DNA from: Flavobacteriaceae bacterium
GTDB taxonomy: Bacteria; Bacteroidota; Bacteroidia; Flavobacteriales; Weeksellaceae
NCBI GenBank assembly: GCA_031277475.1
Contig: JAITMJ010000103.1
Coordinates: 1 to 64,000 of the forward strand
DNA: 64,000 nucleotides
Direction of reading: 5' to 3'
Shown: one piece after another, positions 22,372-31,787 of the stretch
Layout: every line of letters starts with the position of its first letter
How positions within the stretch are numbered: the stretch's first letter is position 1
Notes under the pieces: model-generated
The model's input: only the letters and a program-made list of their open reading frames with translations
What the model was told of the DNA's origin: nothing
The model's database searches: none
Position numbers and translations under genes: made by a program

Positions 22372-24306
22372 GTGAAACCAATATTATTAATTTTCGCATT
22401 GCTTTTCTCGGCAACTTCTTTTGCGCAACACAAATTTTTAGACGTTCCAAAGTTGAGCGACAAAGATGTGGCAAGCACAAAATCCGAAATAGAACCGGAC
22501 GCTCCTGCGGAAGTTTTGTACAGATCTTACCACTATCGAATGGATTATGAAGACGGAAATATGTATAAAGACGTGATTGACCGCGTGAAAATTTATAATA
22601 AAGATAATGCAGACGATTTTCTGAATATCGAAGTGATGACTTATGATGACGGCTACAACAACAGAGAGGTTTTAAGCGATTTGAAAGCCGTAACCTACAA
22701 TATGGAAAACGGAAAAGTAACGGCTACAAAAGTGGACAAAAATTCCAAATACAAATCTGTGGAAGACAAAAACTACATCGTCAATAAATTTGGTTTTTTA
22801 AACGTGAAAGACGGTTCCGTAGTCGAATATTCTTACAGCATAAAATCACCGTTTTGGGAAGCAACGCCGAGAGTTTTCGTGGAGGATGAAATCCCGATAA
22901 GATATTTTGAATTTGTATTTGATACGCCGATAGTTATAGGATATACCATTGATTACAGAGGAACCCTTGTTCCAAAATACAGAGACGTAAAAGAATCGAG
23001 AATGTATGGATTTGATTATCAAACTTATCGCTACGGATACGAAAATCTTCAGGCTTTCAAAAAAGAACTTTTTGTCCGAAATAATAATGATCACAAAACT
23101 TCAATAAAAGCAGGTCTAAATTCCGTAACGAGAAAAGAAGGTATAACAAAATATGCCGTTACTTGGAACGATGTCAGAAAAACCATATACAACCACGATG
23201 ATTTCGGGTATCAACTGAAAAAAACACATCTCGTGAAAAATATGCTTCCCGGAGAAATTACCAATATTCAAAATATACAAGAAAAAGCCGCCGCCATTTT
23301 GAAATTCGTGCAAAACAATTATGTTTACAACGAAAAAGATTTCGTGATTACGGATAAAGGCGTGAAAAATCTTATTGACACCAAAACCGGAACATCATCG
23401 GAAATCAATTTGCTGCTGATTATGCTACTGAGAAATGCGGGTATTGATGCCAATCCTGTGGCTTTATCAACGGCAGATAGAGGAATGCTTCTCACCTACA
23501 GTCCGTCTCTCAATCAATTTAATTACGTCATCGCTGCGTTTGAAGACGGCGGAAAAACGTATCTTTTAGACGGAACTTCAAAATTTACGAAAATCAATCT
23601 ACTGCCGCCGAAAGTCTATAATTATGTCGGAATTTTAATGCCGGAAAAAAAAGATTCAAAACAAATTGAAATCACCTATCCCGACCTCAGCGAAACTTTT
23701 TTGACCATTGATGCCAAAATGAACGCAGACCGAAGTTTTGAAGGACACTTTTCCGACCGCGATACGAATCTTTACGCTTTAATGGTTGCAGAAGAATACC
23801 ACGAAAACAAGGAAGAATTTCAAAAAACATACAAAGACCGATATTTGTTTTCGTTTGGCGATTTGCAATCCGGGCAAAAAGAAACCGGCGATTTTGAAAC
23901 GAGTTTTGATTTCGATTCCGATACATTTTCAGATGAAATCGGCAATAAAATCGCGTTCAATCCGCTGCTTTTTTTGTACAGAGCAAACCATGATTATTCC
24001 CAAACCGAAGAAAGAAGATCGCCGTTGGAATTTGTATCCAGAAACAGAAAAGTTAAAAAAGCAACCATCACACTTCCCGAAGGTTACGCTTTTGAAAATG
24101 TTCCGAAATCCAAAAAATTCCGAACCGAAGAAAGCGAAATCCAATATTCTTACATCGTAACGCAGAAAGACAATAAACTCACTGTAGAAACAGCCGTAAC
24201 CATAGATGCCGTAGTTTTTCCGGAAACCTATTATCCGTTGTTCAAAGAAATGTTTGACAACATCACGCAAATGGAAGCGCAAGTGGTAACGGCGGTGAAA
24301 AAATGA
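22372..24306 (+). CDS. Exported DUF3857/transglutaminase-like protein with altered catalytic triad
   Basis: A 644-residue protein starting at GTG with a signal peptide (KPILLIFALLFSATSFAQ). Residues 20-270 are the beta-rich DUF3857 domain, followed by a transglutaminase-like domain at about 290-420 and a C-terminal beta region. In the transglutaminase core the usual Cys is replaced by Ser (GTSSEINLLLIMLLRNAG), the His position holds Asn (FNYVIAAF), and only the Asp remains (LLDGTS). It is therefore probably a binding or scaffold protein of the periplasm or surface, not a transglutaminase. Such degenerate copies are common in Bacteroidetes as far as I know. It stands alone. Confidence 0.85.
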   Translation: MKPILLIFALLFSATSFAQHKFLDVPKLSDKDVASTKSEIEPDAPAEVLYRSYHYRMDYEDGNMYKDVIDRVKIYNKDNADDFLNIEVMTYDDGYNNREVLSDLKAVTYNMENGKVTATKVDKNSKYKSVEDKNYIVNKFGFLNVKDGSVVEYSYSIKSPFWEATPRVFVEDEIPIRYFEFVFDTPIVIGYTIDYRGTLVPKYRDVKESRMYGFDYQTYRYGYENLQAFKKELFVRNNNDHKTSIKAGLNSVTRKEGITKYAVTWNDVRKTIYNHDDFGYQLKKTHLVKNMLPGEITNIQNIQEKAAAILKFVQNNYVYNEKDFVITDKGVKNLIDTKTGTSSEINLLLIMLLRNAGIDANPVALSTADRGMLLTYSPSLNQFNYVIAAFEDGGKTYLLDGTSKFTKINLLPPKVYNYVGILMPEKKDSKQIEITYPDLSETFLTIDAKMNADRSFEGHFSDRDTNLYALMVAEEYHENKEEFQKTYKDRYLFSFGDLQSGQKETGDFETSFDFDSDTFSDEIGNKIAFNPLLFLYRANHDYSQTEERRSPLEFVSRNRKVKKATITLPEGYAFENVPKSKKFRTEESEIQYSYIVTQKDNKLTVETAVTIDAVVFPETYYPLFKEMFDNITQMEAQVVTAVKK

Positions 24307-24355
24307 GATAATCAAATAAACGCTTATGAAACACCCATGACAAAAATTTGACCCA

Positions 24356-24457
24356 CAAATCCGAAGGATTCGCCGACACCATTAAAAAAATAAAAATACA
24401 GGAGGCAAAACCGAAGGTTTCGCCGATTCCATTGAAAAAAAATAAAAATACATGAGG
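24356..24457 (-). repeat. Hairpin repeat family, two units (minus orientation)
   Basis: On the minus strand each unit is a 9-bp hairpin followed by a T-rich stretch. One unit has GGCGAATCC, loop TTC, GGATTTG at its end; the other GGCGAAACC, loop TTC, GGTTTTGCC. The T-A to A-T exchange in the stem is compensated. Other units are at 50641-50757, 50965-51010, 56638-56825 and 58003-58052. Confidence 0.75.
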
Positions 24458-24484
24458 CACAGGGAGCTTATAAAATATAAACAG

Positions 24485-25969
24485 ATGAAAAAAACACATA
24501 ATTTATTGATATTCATAATATTATTAATAATATTCAAATCGCTGTTTTTTTTAACCAAACACATTCAAGAAGACGCATTCATCACTTGGCGGGTTGCTAA
24601 AAACATTGTAGATTTCGGTGTTTACGGATTCAACGGAGATGTGAAAATTTCTGCCTCCACCACACATTTGTATGTATTGATTAGTGTGATTTTCAGGCTT
24701 TTATTTTCCGATAATTTCATTTATCCGCTGCTGATTTTCAACAGTATTTTGTTCACCTTCGGAACAAAACACATCGCAGATTTATTATTAAACAGCGACA
24801 AATCCAAAATATGGTTCATCCTTTTCATCAATTTTTTGCCGCCGGCGCTGAAAATTTCTACCATCGGAATGGAATTCGGAATGTTGTTTTTTTTCTACGC
24901 CTGCTTTTTGAAATACGCGATGGTGAAAAGGAAAACGTGGGCGTTTTTCATTTTCCCGATTTTGATTTCATGGACGAGATTGGATTCCGCACTTTTTCTG
25001 TCCGTCGCTTTTATTTATGATTTCATAAAACACAAAAAACCGAATTATGTCTTTATTTTTTCAGGAATTGTAAGTGCCGCCAGCCTCATCGGCTTCAATT
25101 ATTTTTACTTCGGAGAAATCGTGAACAATACCATTACCGCTAAAAAAATTGCTTATGAAGAAGACAAAACATTGGCAGATCATTTCATAAAAATGATTTA
25201 CAATACCAACTTCTACTCTATGGTAAAAATTCCGAAGACTATCGCCCGCATCAATCTGTTTTTCATACTTTCGGTGGCACTGTCCATATTTGCTTTTTTC
25301 AAAATAAAACACGTTTTGAGCAAAATCCAATTTTTTATTCTATGCACAATTTATACTTACGCGTGGAGCAGAATTTTCATTTTCGGCTTTGCCAACAGTT
25401 GGTTCGATTGGTACTATTGGATTCCGCAAATATTTATGTTCGTCCCCGTAATCTTATGGTTCACCGAAAAAATCACGCTACAAAAAACATTAATTTATAT
25501 TCTTCTGTTTTGCTTGCCGATGACGCTTTACCAAACGGTGCACTCCATTGCAAGCGGAAACGGAAATTGGAATTACAGCAGAAAAGTGGGAATGTATATA
25601 GACAGCCTCGAGCCGAATAAAAATAAAACCATCTATTTGGAAGCCGCCGGCTATATTTCTTATTTTTCCAAACTGAAAGTGATAGATTATGTAGGATTGG
25701 TGGACAAAAGAGTAACCGAAGAATTTAAAAAAGACCCCAAAAATGTAGATGAAAACATTTTGAAAAGTTTAAAACCCGATTATATTTTAGACTTTGATCA
25801 TCCGATGTTTAACGGAAGAATTGATTCCGCAACCCAAAATCAATATCAATTAATAAAAACCTTTCGGATTTCCGATGTTGCCCAATCAAACAACGGCATG
25901 TTAGACAAAACCTATAAACTGAAACCTTCCGGAAAAGATTATTATCTATATAAAAGAATTAAAAACTGA
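24485..25969 (+). CDS. Multi-pass membrane glycosyltransferase of the GT-C type (putative)
   Basis: From ATG 24485 the protein has 494 residues with about ten hydrophobic segments. After the first membrane helix comes EDAFITWRVAKNIVDFGVYG, the acidic first-loop motif of GT-C transferases that use lipid-linked sugars, such as ArnT/PMT-like enzymes. The last 120 residues form a soluble domain (KTIYLEAAGYISYFS, VIDYVGLVDKRV, PDYILDFDHPMF) of the type found at the end of related Bacteroidetes proteins. Substrate and acceptor cannot be told. The upstream frame to 24452 reads through repeat DNA and is unlikely to be used. Confidence 0.75.
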   Translation: MKKTHNLLIFIILLIIFKSLFFLTKHIQEDAFITWRVAKNIVDFGVYGFNGDVKISASTTHLYVLISVIFRLLFSDNFIYPLLIFNSILFTFGTKHIADLLLNSDKSKIWFILFINFLPPALKISTIGMEFGMLFFFYACFLKYAMVKRKTWAFFIFPILISWTRLDSALFLSVAFIYDFIKHKKPNYVFIFSGIVSAASLIGFNYFYFGEIVNNTITAKKIAYEEDKTLADHFIKMIYNTNFYSMVKIPKTIARINLFFILSVALSIFAFFKIKHVLSKIQFFILCTIYTYAWSRIFIFGFANSWFDWYYWIPQIFMFVPVILWFTEKITLQKTLIYILLFCLPMTLYQTVHSIASGNGNWNYSRKVGMYIDSLEPNKNKTIYLEAAGYISYFSKLKVIDYVGLVDKRVTEEFKKDPKNVDENILKSLKPDYILDFDHPMFNGRIDSATQNQYQLIKTFRISDVAQSNNGMLDKTYKLKPSGKDYYLYKRIKN

Positions 25970-25995
25970 AAAATTCTTAACTTCCAAGCCTTGCA

Positions 25996-27471
25996 TCAAA
26001 GTTCCTTCCGCAATCTCGCCACCGGAATATTCAGTTGTTCCCGATATTTTGCCACGGTTCTTCGAGCAATGTTGTAGCCTTTTTCTTTCAGCACAGAAAC
26101 GAGCGCATCGTCCGTCAAAGGTTTTCTTTTATTTTCTTTGCTAATGGCTTCTCGCAGATAGTTTTTGATTTCTTTCGTAGAAATTTCTTCGCCTTCATCA
26201 TTCGTCATCGAATCGGAAAACAGATTTTTCAGGTAAACAATTCCGTTCGGCGTATCGGCGTATTTGCTTTTCACCACGCGAGAAATTGTGGAAATATCAA
26301 AACCCGTAATATCTGCAATATCTTTTAAAATCATTGGTTTCAAAGATTTTTCATCGCCCGAAATGAAATAATCTTTTTGAAGTTTTGCAATCGCCGAAAT
26401 GGTCTGAATTAAAGTATTTTGCCGCTGATTGATGGCTTCGATATACCATTTTGCGGCATCTAATTTTTGTTTGATGAAAAGTGCCGCTTGCTTGTGTTCC
26501 GCAGAATTTTTATCGTGAGAATAGGTGGAAAGAATATTTTTGTATTCTTCGGAAATGCGGAGTGCAGGCGCGTTTTTGCTGTTTAAAGACGGGATTACGT
26601 CGTAGTTTCCTTTTTTGTTTTCTTTAATTTGAATTAAAAAATCCGGAATAATTTCTTGATTGATGGTGATGGTTTGCGTATCAAAATTTCCGCCCATTTT
26701 CGGCGAAAGATGAGAGATTTCTTCCAAAGCATTTTTCAAATCACTTTCCGAGATTTCATATTTTTGGAGAATCTTGTGGTAATGTTTGCTTGTGAGCGCA
26801 TCAAATTGATCTCTCAAAATATTCGCCGCCAAAATTACGGCTTTGTCCGAACTGATTTTTTTCTCGATTTGAAGCAACAGACATTCTTGCAAATTTCGCG
26901 CTCCAACGCCGGTCGGGTCTAATTTTTGGATATAATTTTCCAGAATTTCGTTCACTTTTTCCGGCGAAGTATAAATGCCTTGCGAAAACGCCAAATCATC
27001 GACTATAGATTTCACGTCTCGCCGCAAATATCCGTCTGTATCGAGGTTTCCGATGATGTATTCCGCAATTTTCAAATCTTCGTCTCCAATGTTCGCCAGA
27101 TGAATTTGCTCGATTAAATAATGGTACAGAGATTTTCCTTCGGTTAAAAAATTTTCGTTGTTAAATTCTTCATCGTCTGCGGAATAGTTGTTTGAAGCGG
27201 TTTTATATCTCGGTTCGTCGTCAAAAAGATATTCATCCACATCGAAATCGGTTTCTATACTTTCGTTTTCTTCGTCCCGAAAATCTTCTTCCGAAGCAAA
27301 ATTTTCTTCTTCTTCATCTTTTTTCGCGATTTCCAACGCCGGATTTTCCTCCAATTCCCGCTCCAATTCTTCCTCAAATTCCAAAGTATGAAGTTGAATG
27401 AGTTTCATCAATTGAATTTGTTGAGGCGCAAGCCTTTGTCCGAGTTTGAGTTGTAAATTTTGTTTCAGCAT
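25996..27471 (-). CDS. rpoN: RNA polymerase sigma-54 factor
   Basis: A 491-residue sigma-54 factor. ATG 27471 is chosen because the family begins with the Gln/Leu-rich region I, seen here as LKQNLQLKLGQRLAPQQIQL. An acidic region II (residues 50-110) follows, then the core-binding domain, a helix-turn-helix and the RpoN box ARRTVAKYREQLNIP near the C-terminus. It directs RNA polymerase to -24/-12 promoters and needs an AAA+ activator, none of which is encoded in this window. Complete. Confidence 0.96.
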   Translation of the reverse strand: MLKQNLQLKLGQRLAPQQIQLMKLIQLHTLEFEEELERELEENPALEIAKKDEEEENFASEEDFRDEENESIETDFDVDEYLFDDEPRYKTASNNYSADDEEFNNENFLTEGKSLYHYLIEQIHLANIGDEDLKIAEYIIGNLDTDGYLRRDVKSIVDDLAFSQGIYTSPEKVNEILENYIQKLDPTGVGARNLQECLLLQIEKKISSDKAVILAANILRDQFDALTSKHYHKILQKYEISESDLKNALEEISHLSPKMGGNFDTQTITINQEIIPDFLIQIKENKKGNYDVIPSLNSKNAPALRISEEYKNILSTYSHDKNSAEHKQAALFIKQKLDAAKWYIEAINQRQNTLIQTISAIAKLQKDYFISGDEKSLKPMILKDIADITGFDISTISRVVKSKYADTPNGIVYLKNLFSDSMTNDEGEEISTKEIKNYLREAISKENKRKPLTDDALVSVLKEKGYNIARRTVAKYREQLNIPVARLRKEL

Positions 27472-27607
27472 TTTTTTCTTCCGACCGATTAAAAACACCG
27501 CTAAATTAGGGATTTTTTCTTTAAAAGAGGCAATCCGGACTGAAAAACAAAATCTTTGTCGAAGTCAATATATTTTCCGATCCTTCATCAGATTGTTGGT
27601 TCAGCTG

Positions 27608-28171
27608 TTATTTCCCGTTAAACGCCGACATTGTGTTATTAATTCCCGCAAAAACGAAAGACAGCGCGGCTTTGGAAAATTGTTCGATTCTTTCGGGTAG
27701 TTTTTCGGTTTCTTCCAAAGTCCATTTTCCGAGAACGTAGTCGATTTGTTTTCCTTCGGAAAAATCTGCGGAAATCCCGAAACGCAATCGTGCATAATTT
27801 TGAGTTTCAAGAACTTGCCCGATGTTTTTCAATCCGTTGTGTCCGGCATCGGAACCTTTGGCTTTCAATCTCAATGTTCCGAAAGGAAGCACTAAATCAT
27901 CGGCGATAATTAAAATATTTTCGAGCGGAATATGTTCTTTCGTCATCCAAAATTTCACGGCATTTCCCGAAAGATTCATATAAGTATCGGGTTTCAGGAT
28001 GAAAACTTTTTTGCCTTTGTGTTTTCCTTCGGCGAGCCAACCGAAATTCGCCGTTTGAAAAGGAACTTCCAACGTTTCCGCAATTTTTTCGGCAATTTTA
28101 AACCCGACATTATGCCGGGTTTCTTTATATTCTTCGCCTTTATTGCCTAAACCGACGATAAGGAATTTCAT
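27608..28171 (-). CDS. pth: Peptidyl-tRNA hydrolase
   Basis: A 187-residue enzyme that frees tRNA from prematurely released peptidyl-tRNA. ATG 28171 gives the family N-terminus MKFLIVGLGNKGEEYKETRH; the longer frame overlaps the preceding lipoprotein. The key residues are present: Asn in GLGNKG, catalytic His in TRHNVGF, Asn in TYMNLSGN, Asp in IADDLVLPFG and Asn in GHNGLKN. Complete. It starts 14 nt after the lipoprotein gene, so the two may be co-transcribed. Confidence 0.96.
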   Translation of the reverse strand: MKFLIVGLGNKGEEYKETRHNVGFKIAEKIAETLEVPFQTANFGWLAEGKHKGKKVFILKPDTYMNLSGNAVKFWMTKEHIPLENILIIADDLVLPFGTLRLKAKGSDAGHNGLKNIGQVLETQNYARLRFGISADFSEGKQIDYVLGKWTLEETEKLPERIEQFSKAALSFVFAGINNTMSAFNGK

Positions 28172-28184
28172 TTTTTTTAGTTTT

Positions 28185-29069
28185 TTATTGGTATTCAATG
28201 GTTGCTGTTGATCCATTGGAAGCAACTACTTTTATTGGGTAGCCGTCTGCATCATAAGTGTAGGTAGCCGTTGCTGTTTGGTTATCACCAAATGTAACGA
28301 CATTCATTTTTCCATGATTATTATCAGAAAATCCTACTACCGAACCAAGCTCATAATTTGAACTGACAATATTAAACACTTCAGGAAGGGTACTGTTGGG
28401 GTTTATGTGATTATCATATTCACTGAACGTACTTGTAATGATAATCGGTTGAATGGTGATTGGCGGCACATCAATAGTTACTGTTGACACCCATTTAGAA
28501 ATATTGTTACCTGTATAATTTATATCGTGTTGTAAAGTATCTATACCATCCGGCTGTAAAGGATAGATTCTTTGGCAGAATATTTTTGTAATCTTATTAC
28601 CCGTATAGGTCGGAGTAATAGTTGTTGTATAAGTATCTCCCGAATCTTCTTCGGTGGAAGTTCCCGTAGCCAAAGCAAATTTTCCGTTGTTGTACGAAAT
28701 GGTAAGGTCAGTAGTTGTTGCCCACACAACATCATTATCACGAATTACAATTCTATTGATTTGATCATTAGCATCATAAAATACATCATATGTAAAGGAG
28801 GTATCGTTAAATTCATCATTTGATTCTACATGTGTCAATTTGTCTGATGAATAAGTATAAATAGCCGTACCTGTATAGCCGTCCTCGTCTATGGATGTAA
28901 CGGATTTCAAATGTTTTGTTACCGGAGGAATCGGCGGATCTATATCCGGAAAATCGCCGTATTCCATTCCGAAAAGCATATCATCGTTAAAATCTCTTTT
29001 GGAATCGCAGGAAGTGGTTATTATTAATGCCCCTAAAATAAAACCGAGGGCTAAAAATATCTTTTTCAT
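28185..29069 (-). CDS. Lipoprotein with repeat-like beta structure, unknown function
   Basis: A 294-residue protein with signal and lipobox (MKKIFLALGFILGALIITTSC), so lipidated at Cys21. The mature part contains recurring motifs of the form TAIYTYSSDKLTHVE and TATYTYDADGYPIKV that resemble YD-type or DUF4595-type strands, common in Bacteroidetes surface lipoproteins. Two Pro-rich stretches (DIDPPIPPVTK, DVPPITIQPI) separate the parts. Function unknown. Upstream on its strand is a TATATTTG -7 like sequence at about 29099-29092. Confidence 0.8.
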   Translation of the reverse strand: MKKIFLALGFILGALIITTSCDSKRDFNDDMLFGMEYGDFPDIDPPIPPVTKHLKSVTSIDEDGYTGTAIYTYSSDKLTHVESNDEFNDTSFTYDVFYDANDQINRIVIRDNDVVWATTTDLTISYNNGKFALATGTSTEEDSGDTYTTTITPTYTGNKITKIFCQRIYPLQPDGIDTLQHDINYTGNNISKWVSTVTIDVPPITIQPIIITSTFSEYDNHINPNSTLPEVFNIVSSNYELGSVVGFSDNNHGKMNVVTFGDNQTATATYTYDADGYPIKVVASNGSTATIEYQ

Positions 29070-29086
29070 TTTTAATGATTTTTAAT

Positions 29087-29411
29087 ATGCAAATATAACT
29101 TTTTTTAATTTGAAAGTTGAAAATTTGAAAAAAAAGCAACATGAAAAAGGCGGAAAGTCTATCAAGTACAAGATATCATTATTAAACATTTCGTCCGTTG
29201 TTTGTTTAACAAAGAGAAGGCTGTTAATCACAGCCCTCAAATTTCGTTTGCTGAAATCTTGAATTAAAATTCAAAATTATTCAGGATTGTTTTATCTTTG
29301 TTGAAATTTTAAATATTCTTTTAAACATGTACTTTCGGTAATCCGACGGAAGTTCGGAAAATATCAAAAGTCCTGAAAAGAAAGTTTTTTCAATAATCCA
29401 AAATCTAAAAT
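29087..29411. other. Divergent intergenic region
   Basis: About 320 nt with no gene. It holds a short hairpin (GGCTG, loop TTAATCA, CAGCC, 29219-29235) and a TATCTTTG at 29293-29300 that could be the -7 element for the WbqC gene. Confidence 0.4.
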
Positions 29412-29423
29412 CTAACATTTTTT

Positions 29424-30029
29424 TTGAACATTCTCCTCCCCATATTTTATCTCCCGCCGATTTCGTGGTTTTCCGTATTTTTGAACCCGGATTTTGAAAT
29501 TATTTTGGAACAGTTCGAACATTTTCCCAAGCAAACCTATAGAAACAGAGCCGATATTTACGGGGCAAACGGAAAACTTTCGCTCACCATTCCGATAAAA
29601 CACAACGGCGAAAGGTATATGAAAAACATCAGCGTTTCCGATGCCGAAAATTGGCGAAAACAGCATTGGAAATCCATAAAAACAGCATATCAAAGTTCGC
29701 CTTTTTTTGAATATTATGAAGACCGTTTGCTGAACATTTTTGAAAACGAAGAACCTTCATTAATGCAATTTAATTTAAACGCTTTGAAAACCGTTTTAAA
29801 TATTTTAAAAACAGAAAAAAATTATAGTTTTAGTTCAGAATATTCTGATTTTCAACAAGATTTGGATTTTAGGAACCAATTTTCCGCTAAAAATCCGCCC
29901 GCGTACAATTTGGAAAAATACCGGCAAACATTTTCGGACAGATTCGGATTTATTGAAAATCTTTCTATTTTAGACCTCGTGTGTAACAAAGGTCCCGAAA
30001 GTTTGACCTATTTAAAATCAATAAAATAA
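29424..30029 (+). CDS. WbqC-family protein
   Basis: A 201-residue protein. TTG 29424 is the only sensible start, because a stop lies four codons earlier and the family N-terminus (NILLPIFYLPPISWF) starts right there. Recognisable WbqC pieces are EQFEHFPKQTYRNRADIYGA, GKLSLTIPIKH and the WRKQHWKSIKTAYQSSPFFE block, which is strongly conserved. The family is found near O-antigen or polysaccharide genes in other bacteria, but its reaction is not known to me. It directly precedes the protease gene. Confidence 0.9.
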   Translation: MNILLPIFYLPPISWFSVFLNPDFEIILEQFEHFPKQTYRNRADIYGANGKLSLTIPIKHNGERYMKNISVSDAENWRKQHWKSIKTAYQSSPFFEYYEDRLLNIFENEEPSLMQFNLNALKTVLNILKTEKNYSFSSEYSDFQQDLDFRNQFSAKNPPAYNLEKYRQTFSDRFGFIENLSILDLVCNKGPESLTYLKSIK

Positions 30030-30041
30030 ATGTTATTAATA

Positions 30042-31679
30042 ATGAAAAAGTTTTTGATTGCAGCCGCATTTCTCGCGGCTTTTGAAGTTTATTTCGCACA
30101 AGAAAATCCTACACAAGACAAGGATTTGATAACTTGGTATCACAAAGATTTTGCGACTACGAATGTTTACGGCGTGAACACAGAAAACGCCTACAAATTT
30201 TTAGAATCTAAAGGTTTAAAACCTCAAACCGTAATAGTCGGTGTTTTGGACAGCGGCGTGGAAGTGGATCATCCGGCGTTGATAAAAAATATGTGGAAGA
30301 ATCCCAAAGAAATCGCCGGCAACGGAAAAGATGATGATAAAAACGGATATATTGACGATGTTCACGGCTGGAATTTTCTCGGTGGAAAAGGCGGCGACAC
30401 GGATGTGGACAATATGGAAGTTACGCGAATGGTGAGAAAATACAAACCGATTTTCGAGGGCGAAGATTCTGCTAAAAATAAAGAGAACCAAGCCAAAATG
30501 CCGGAAGAATTCGAGATGTATATGAAATCCAAAGATGTTTTCGCCGAAAAAAGTGCCGAAGCCAAACAAGGTTACGAGCAAATTATGATGATTAGCAATA
30601 TGATTCCTGGAATGATAAAACTTTTGGACGGCAAAAACCTGACCGCCGAAACTTTATCATCCATAAAACCGACAACTCCGGAAGAAATGATGTCGGTTCA
30701 AATTTTACAGCAAATTTCCCAAGACCCCGAACTTTTGGGAAAATCTGCGGAAGAAGTAGAAAAATATATGAGCGGGCAAATGAAAGAAGCCTTGGATTAT
30801 TATGAACCTCAAGCCACGAAAAGTTACAGTTTGGATTTTGATCCGCGCGCTGAAATCGTGGGCGATAATTATGACGATTATTCCGAAAAATACTACGGAA
30901 ACAATCATTACGAAGGTCCCGACGCGATGCACGGAACGCACGTTTCCGGAATTATTGCCGGACTTCCGCAAGGTGATGAAATCCAATACGGCGTTGCTTC
31001 GCGCGTTGCAAAAATTATGACGGTGCGCGCAGTTCCGGACGGCGACGAAAGAGATAAAGACGTGGCAAATGCTGTTCGATATGCGGTGGACAACGGCGCA
31101 AAAATCTTGAATATGAGTTTCGGAAAACAGGTTTCTCCGGGGAAAAATTATGTTTGGGATGCGTTCAAATATGCTCAAGATAAAGGTGTTCTTTTGGTGA
31201 AAGCCGCCGGAAACGATAATGAAGATTTGGCGGAACACGTCTATTTTCCTACGAATTTTAAAAACGTAACCGATGAAAAACCTTTTATCAACAATATGAT
31301 TGTAGTCGGTGCAAGCACGAATAACAACGAAAAATTGAGAGCAAGTTTTTCCAATTACAACAAAAAATTGGTGAATGTTTTCGCACCCGGAACTCAAATT
31401 TATTCTTCGGTTCCGGACGCAAAATACGAATATTCTCAGGGAACATCAATGGCTTCGCCCGTAGTTGCCGGTGCTGCCGCTGTTCTTTTGGCTTATATGC
31501 CGAGTTTGAAACCGGAACAAATTATAGAATCTTTGGTAAAAACCGCGAATACATCTTCCGTAGCAGATTCTAACAATAGTACTTTCGATACGTTTTCCGA
31601 ATCCGGCGGCGTGATTGATGTGCAAAAAGCAGCGGAATATGCTTACGACAATTTCTATAAAAATGCGAAAAAGAAATAA
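30042..31679 (+). CDS. Subtilisin-like serine protease (S8), exported
   Basis: A 545-residue protease. ATG 30042 gives a clean signal peptide (MKKFLIAAAFLAAFEVYFAQ); ATG 30030 is a minor alternative. The catalytic triad is complete: Asp in VGVLDSGVEVDHP (about residue 70), His in MHGTHVSGIIAG (about 300) and Ser in GTSMASPVVAGAAAVL (about 475). An unusually long insert of about 230 residues lies between Asp and His, rich in Lys/Glu/Met and predicted helical, as in some Bacteroidetes S8 proteases. No C-terminal T9SS sorting domain is evident, so it should act in the periplasm. A terminator follows. Confidence 0.93.
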   Translation: MKKFLIAAAFLAAFEVYFAQENPTQDKDLITWYHKDFATTNVYGVNTENAYKFLESKGLKPQTVIVGVLDSGVEVDHPALIKNMWKNPKEIAGNGKDDDKNGYIDDVHGWNFLGGKGGDTDVDNMEVTRMVRKYKPIFEGEDSAKNKENQAKMPEEFEMYMKSKDVFAEKSAEAKQGYEQIMMISNMIPGMIKLLDGKNLTAETLSSIKPTTPEEMMSVQILQQISQDPELLGKSAEEVEKYMSGQMKEALDYYEPQATKSYSLDFDPRAEIVGDNYDDYSEKYYGNNHYEGPDAMHGTHVSGIIAGLPQGDEIQYGVASRVAKIMTVRAVPDGDERDKDVANAVRYAVDNGAKILNMSFGKQVSPGKNYVWDAFKYAQDKGVLLVKAAGNDNEDLAEHVYFPTNFKNVTDEKPFINNMIVVGASTNNNEKLRASFSNYNKKLVNVFAPGTQIYSSVPDAKYEYSQGTSMASPVVAGAAAVLLAYMPSLKPEQIIESLVKTANTSSVADSNNSTFDTFSESGGVIDVQKAAEYAYDNFYKNAKKK

Positions 31680-31698
31680 CAGCAATTTATAAAATTAA

Positions 31699-31730
31699 AA
31701 ATCCGCTTCGGAAAGAGGCGGATTTTTTTA
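31699..31730 (+). terminator. Rho-independent terminator after the S8 protease
   Basis: Arms AAATCCGC (31699-31706) and GCGGATTT (31718-31725), followed by further T residues. Confidence 0.88.
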
Positions 31731-31787
31731 GGAATATTAGTTGAAAATTTTTATCAAAGTTGATTCTTGATTCTTTATTTTTGCACT

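Noticed and set aside
24356-24457. Tandem units that might be a CRISPR array
   Set aside because: Units are imperfect, spacers are T-rich and alike rather than unique, and there are no cas genes. They are hairpin repeats.
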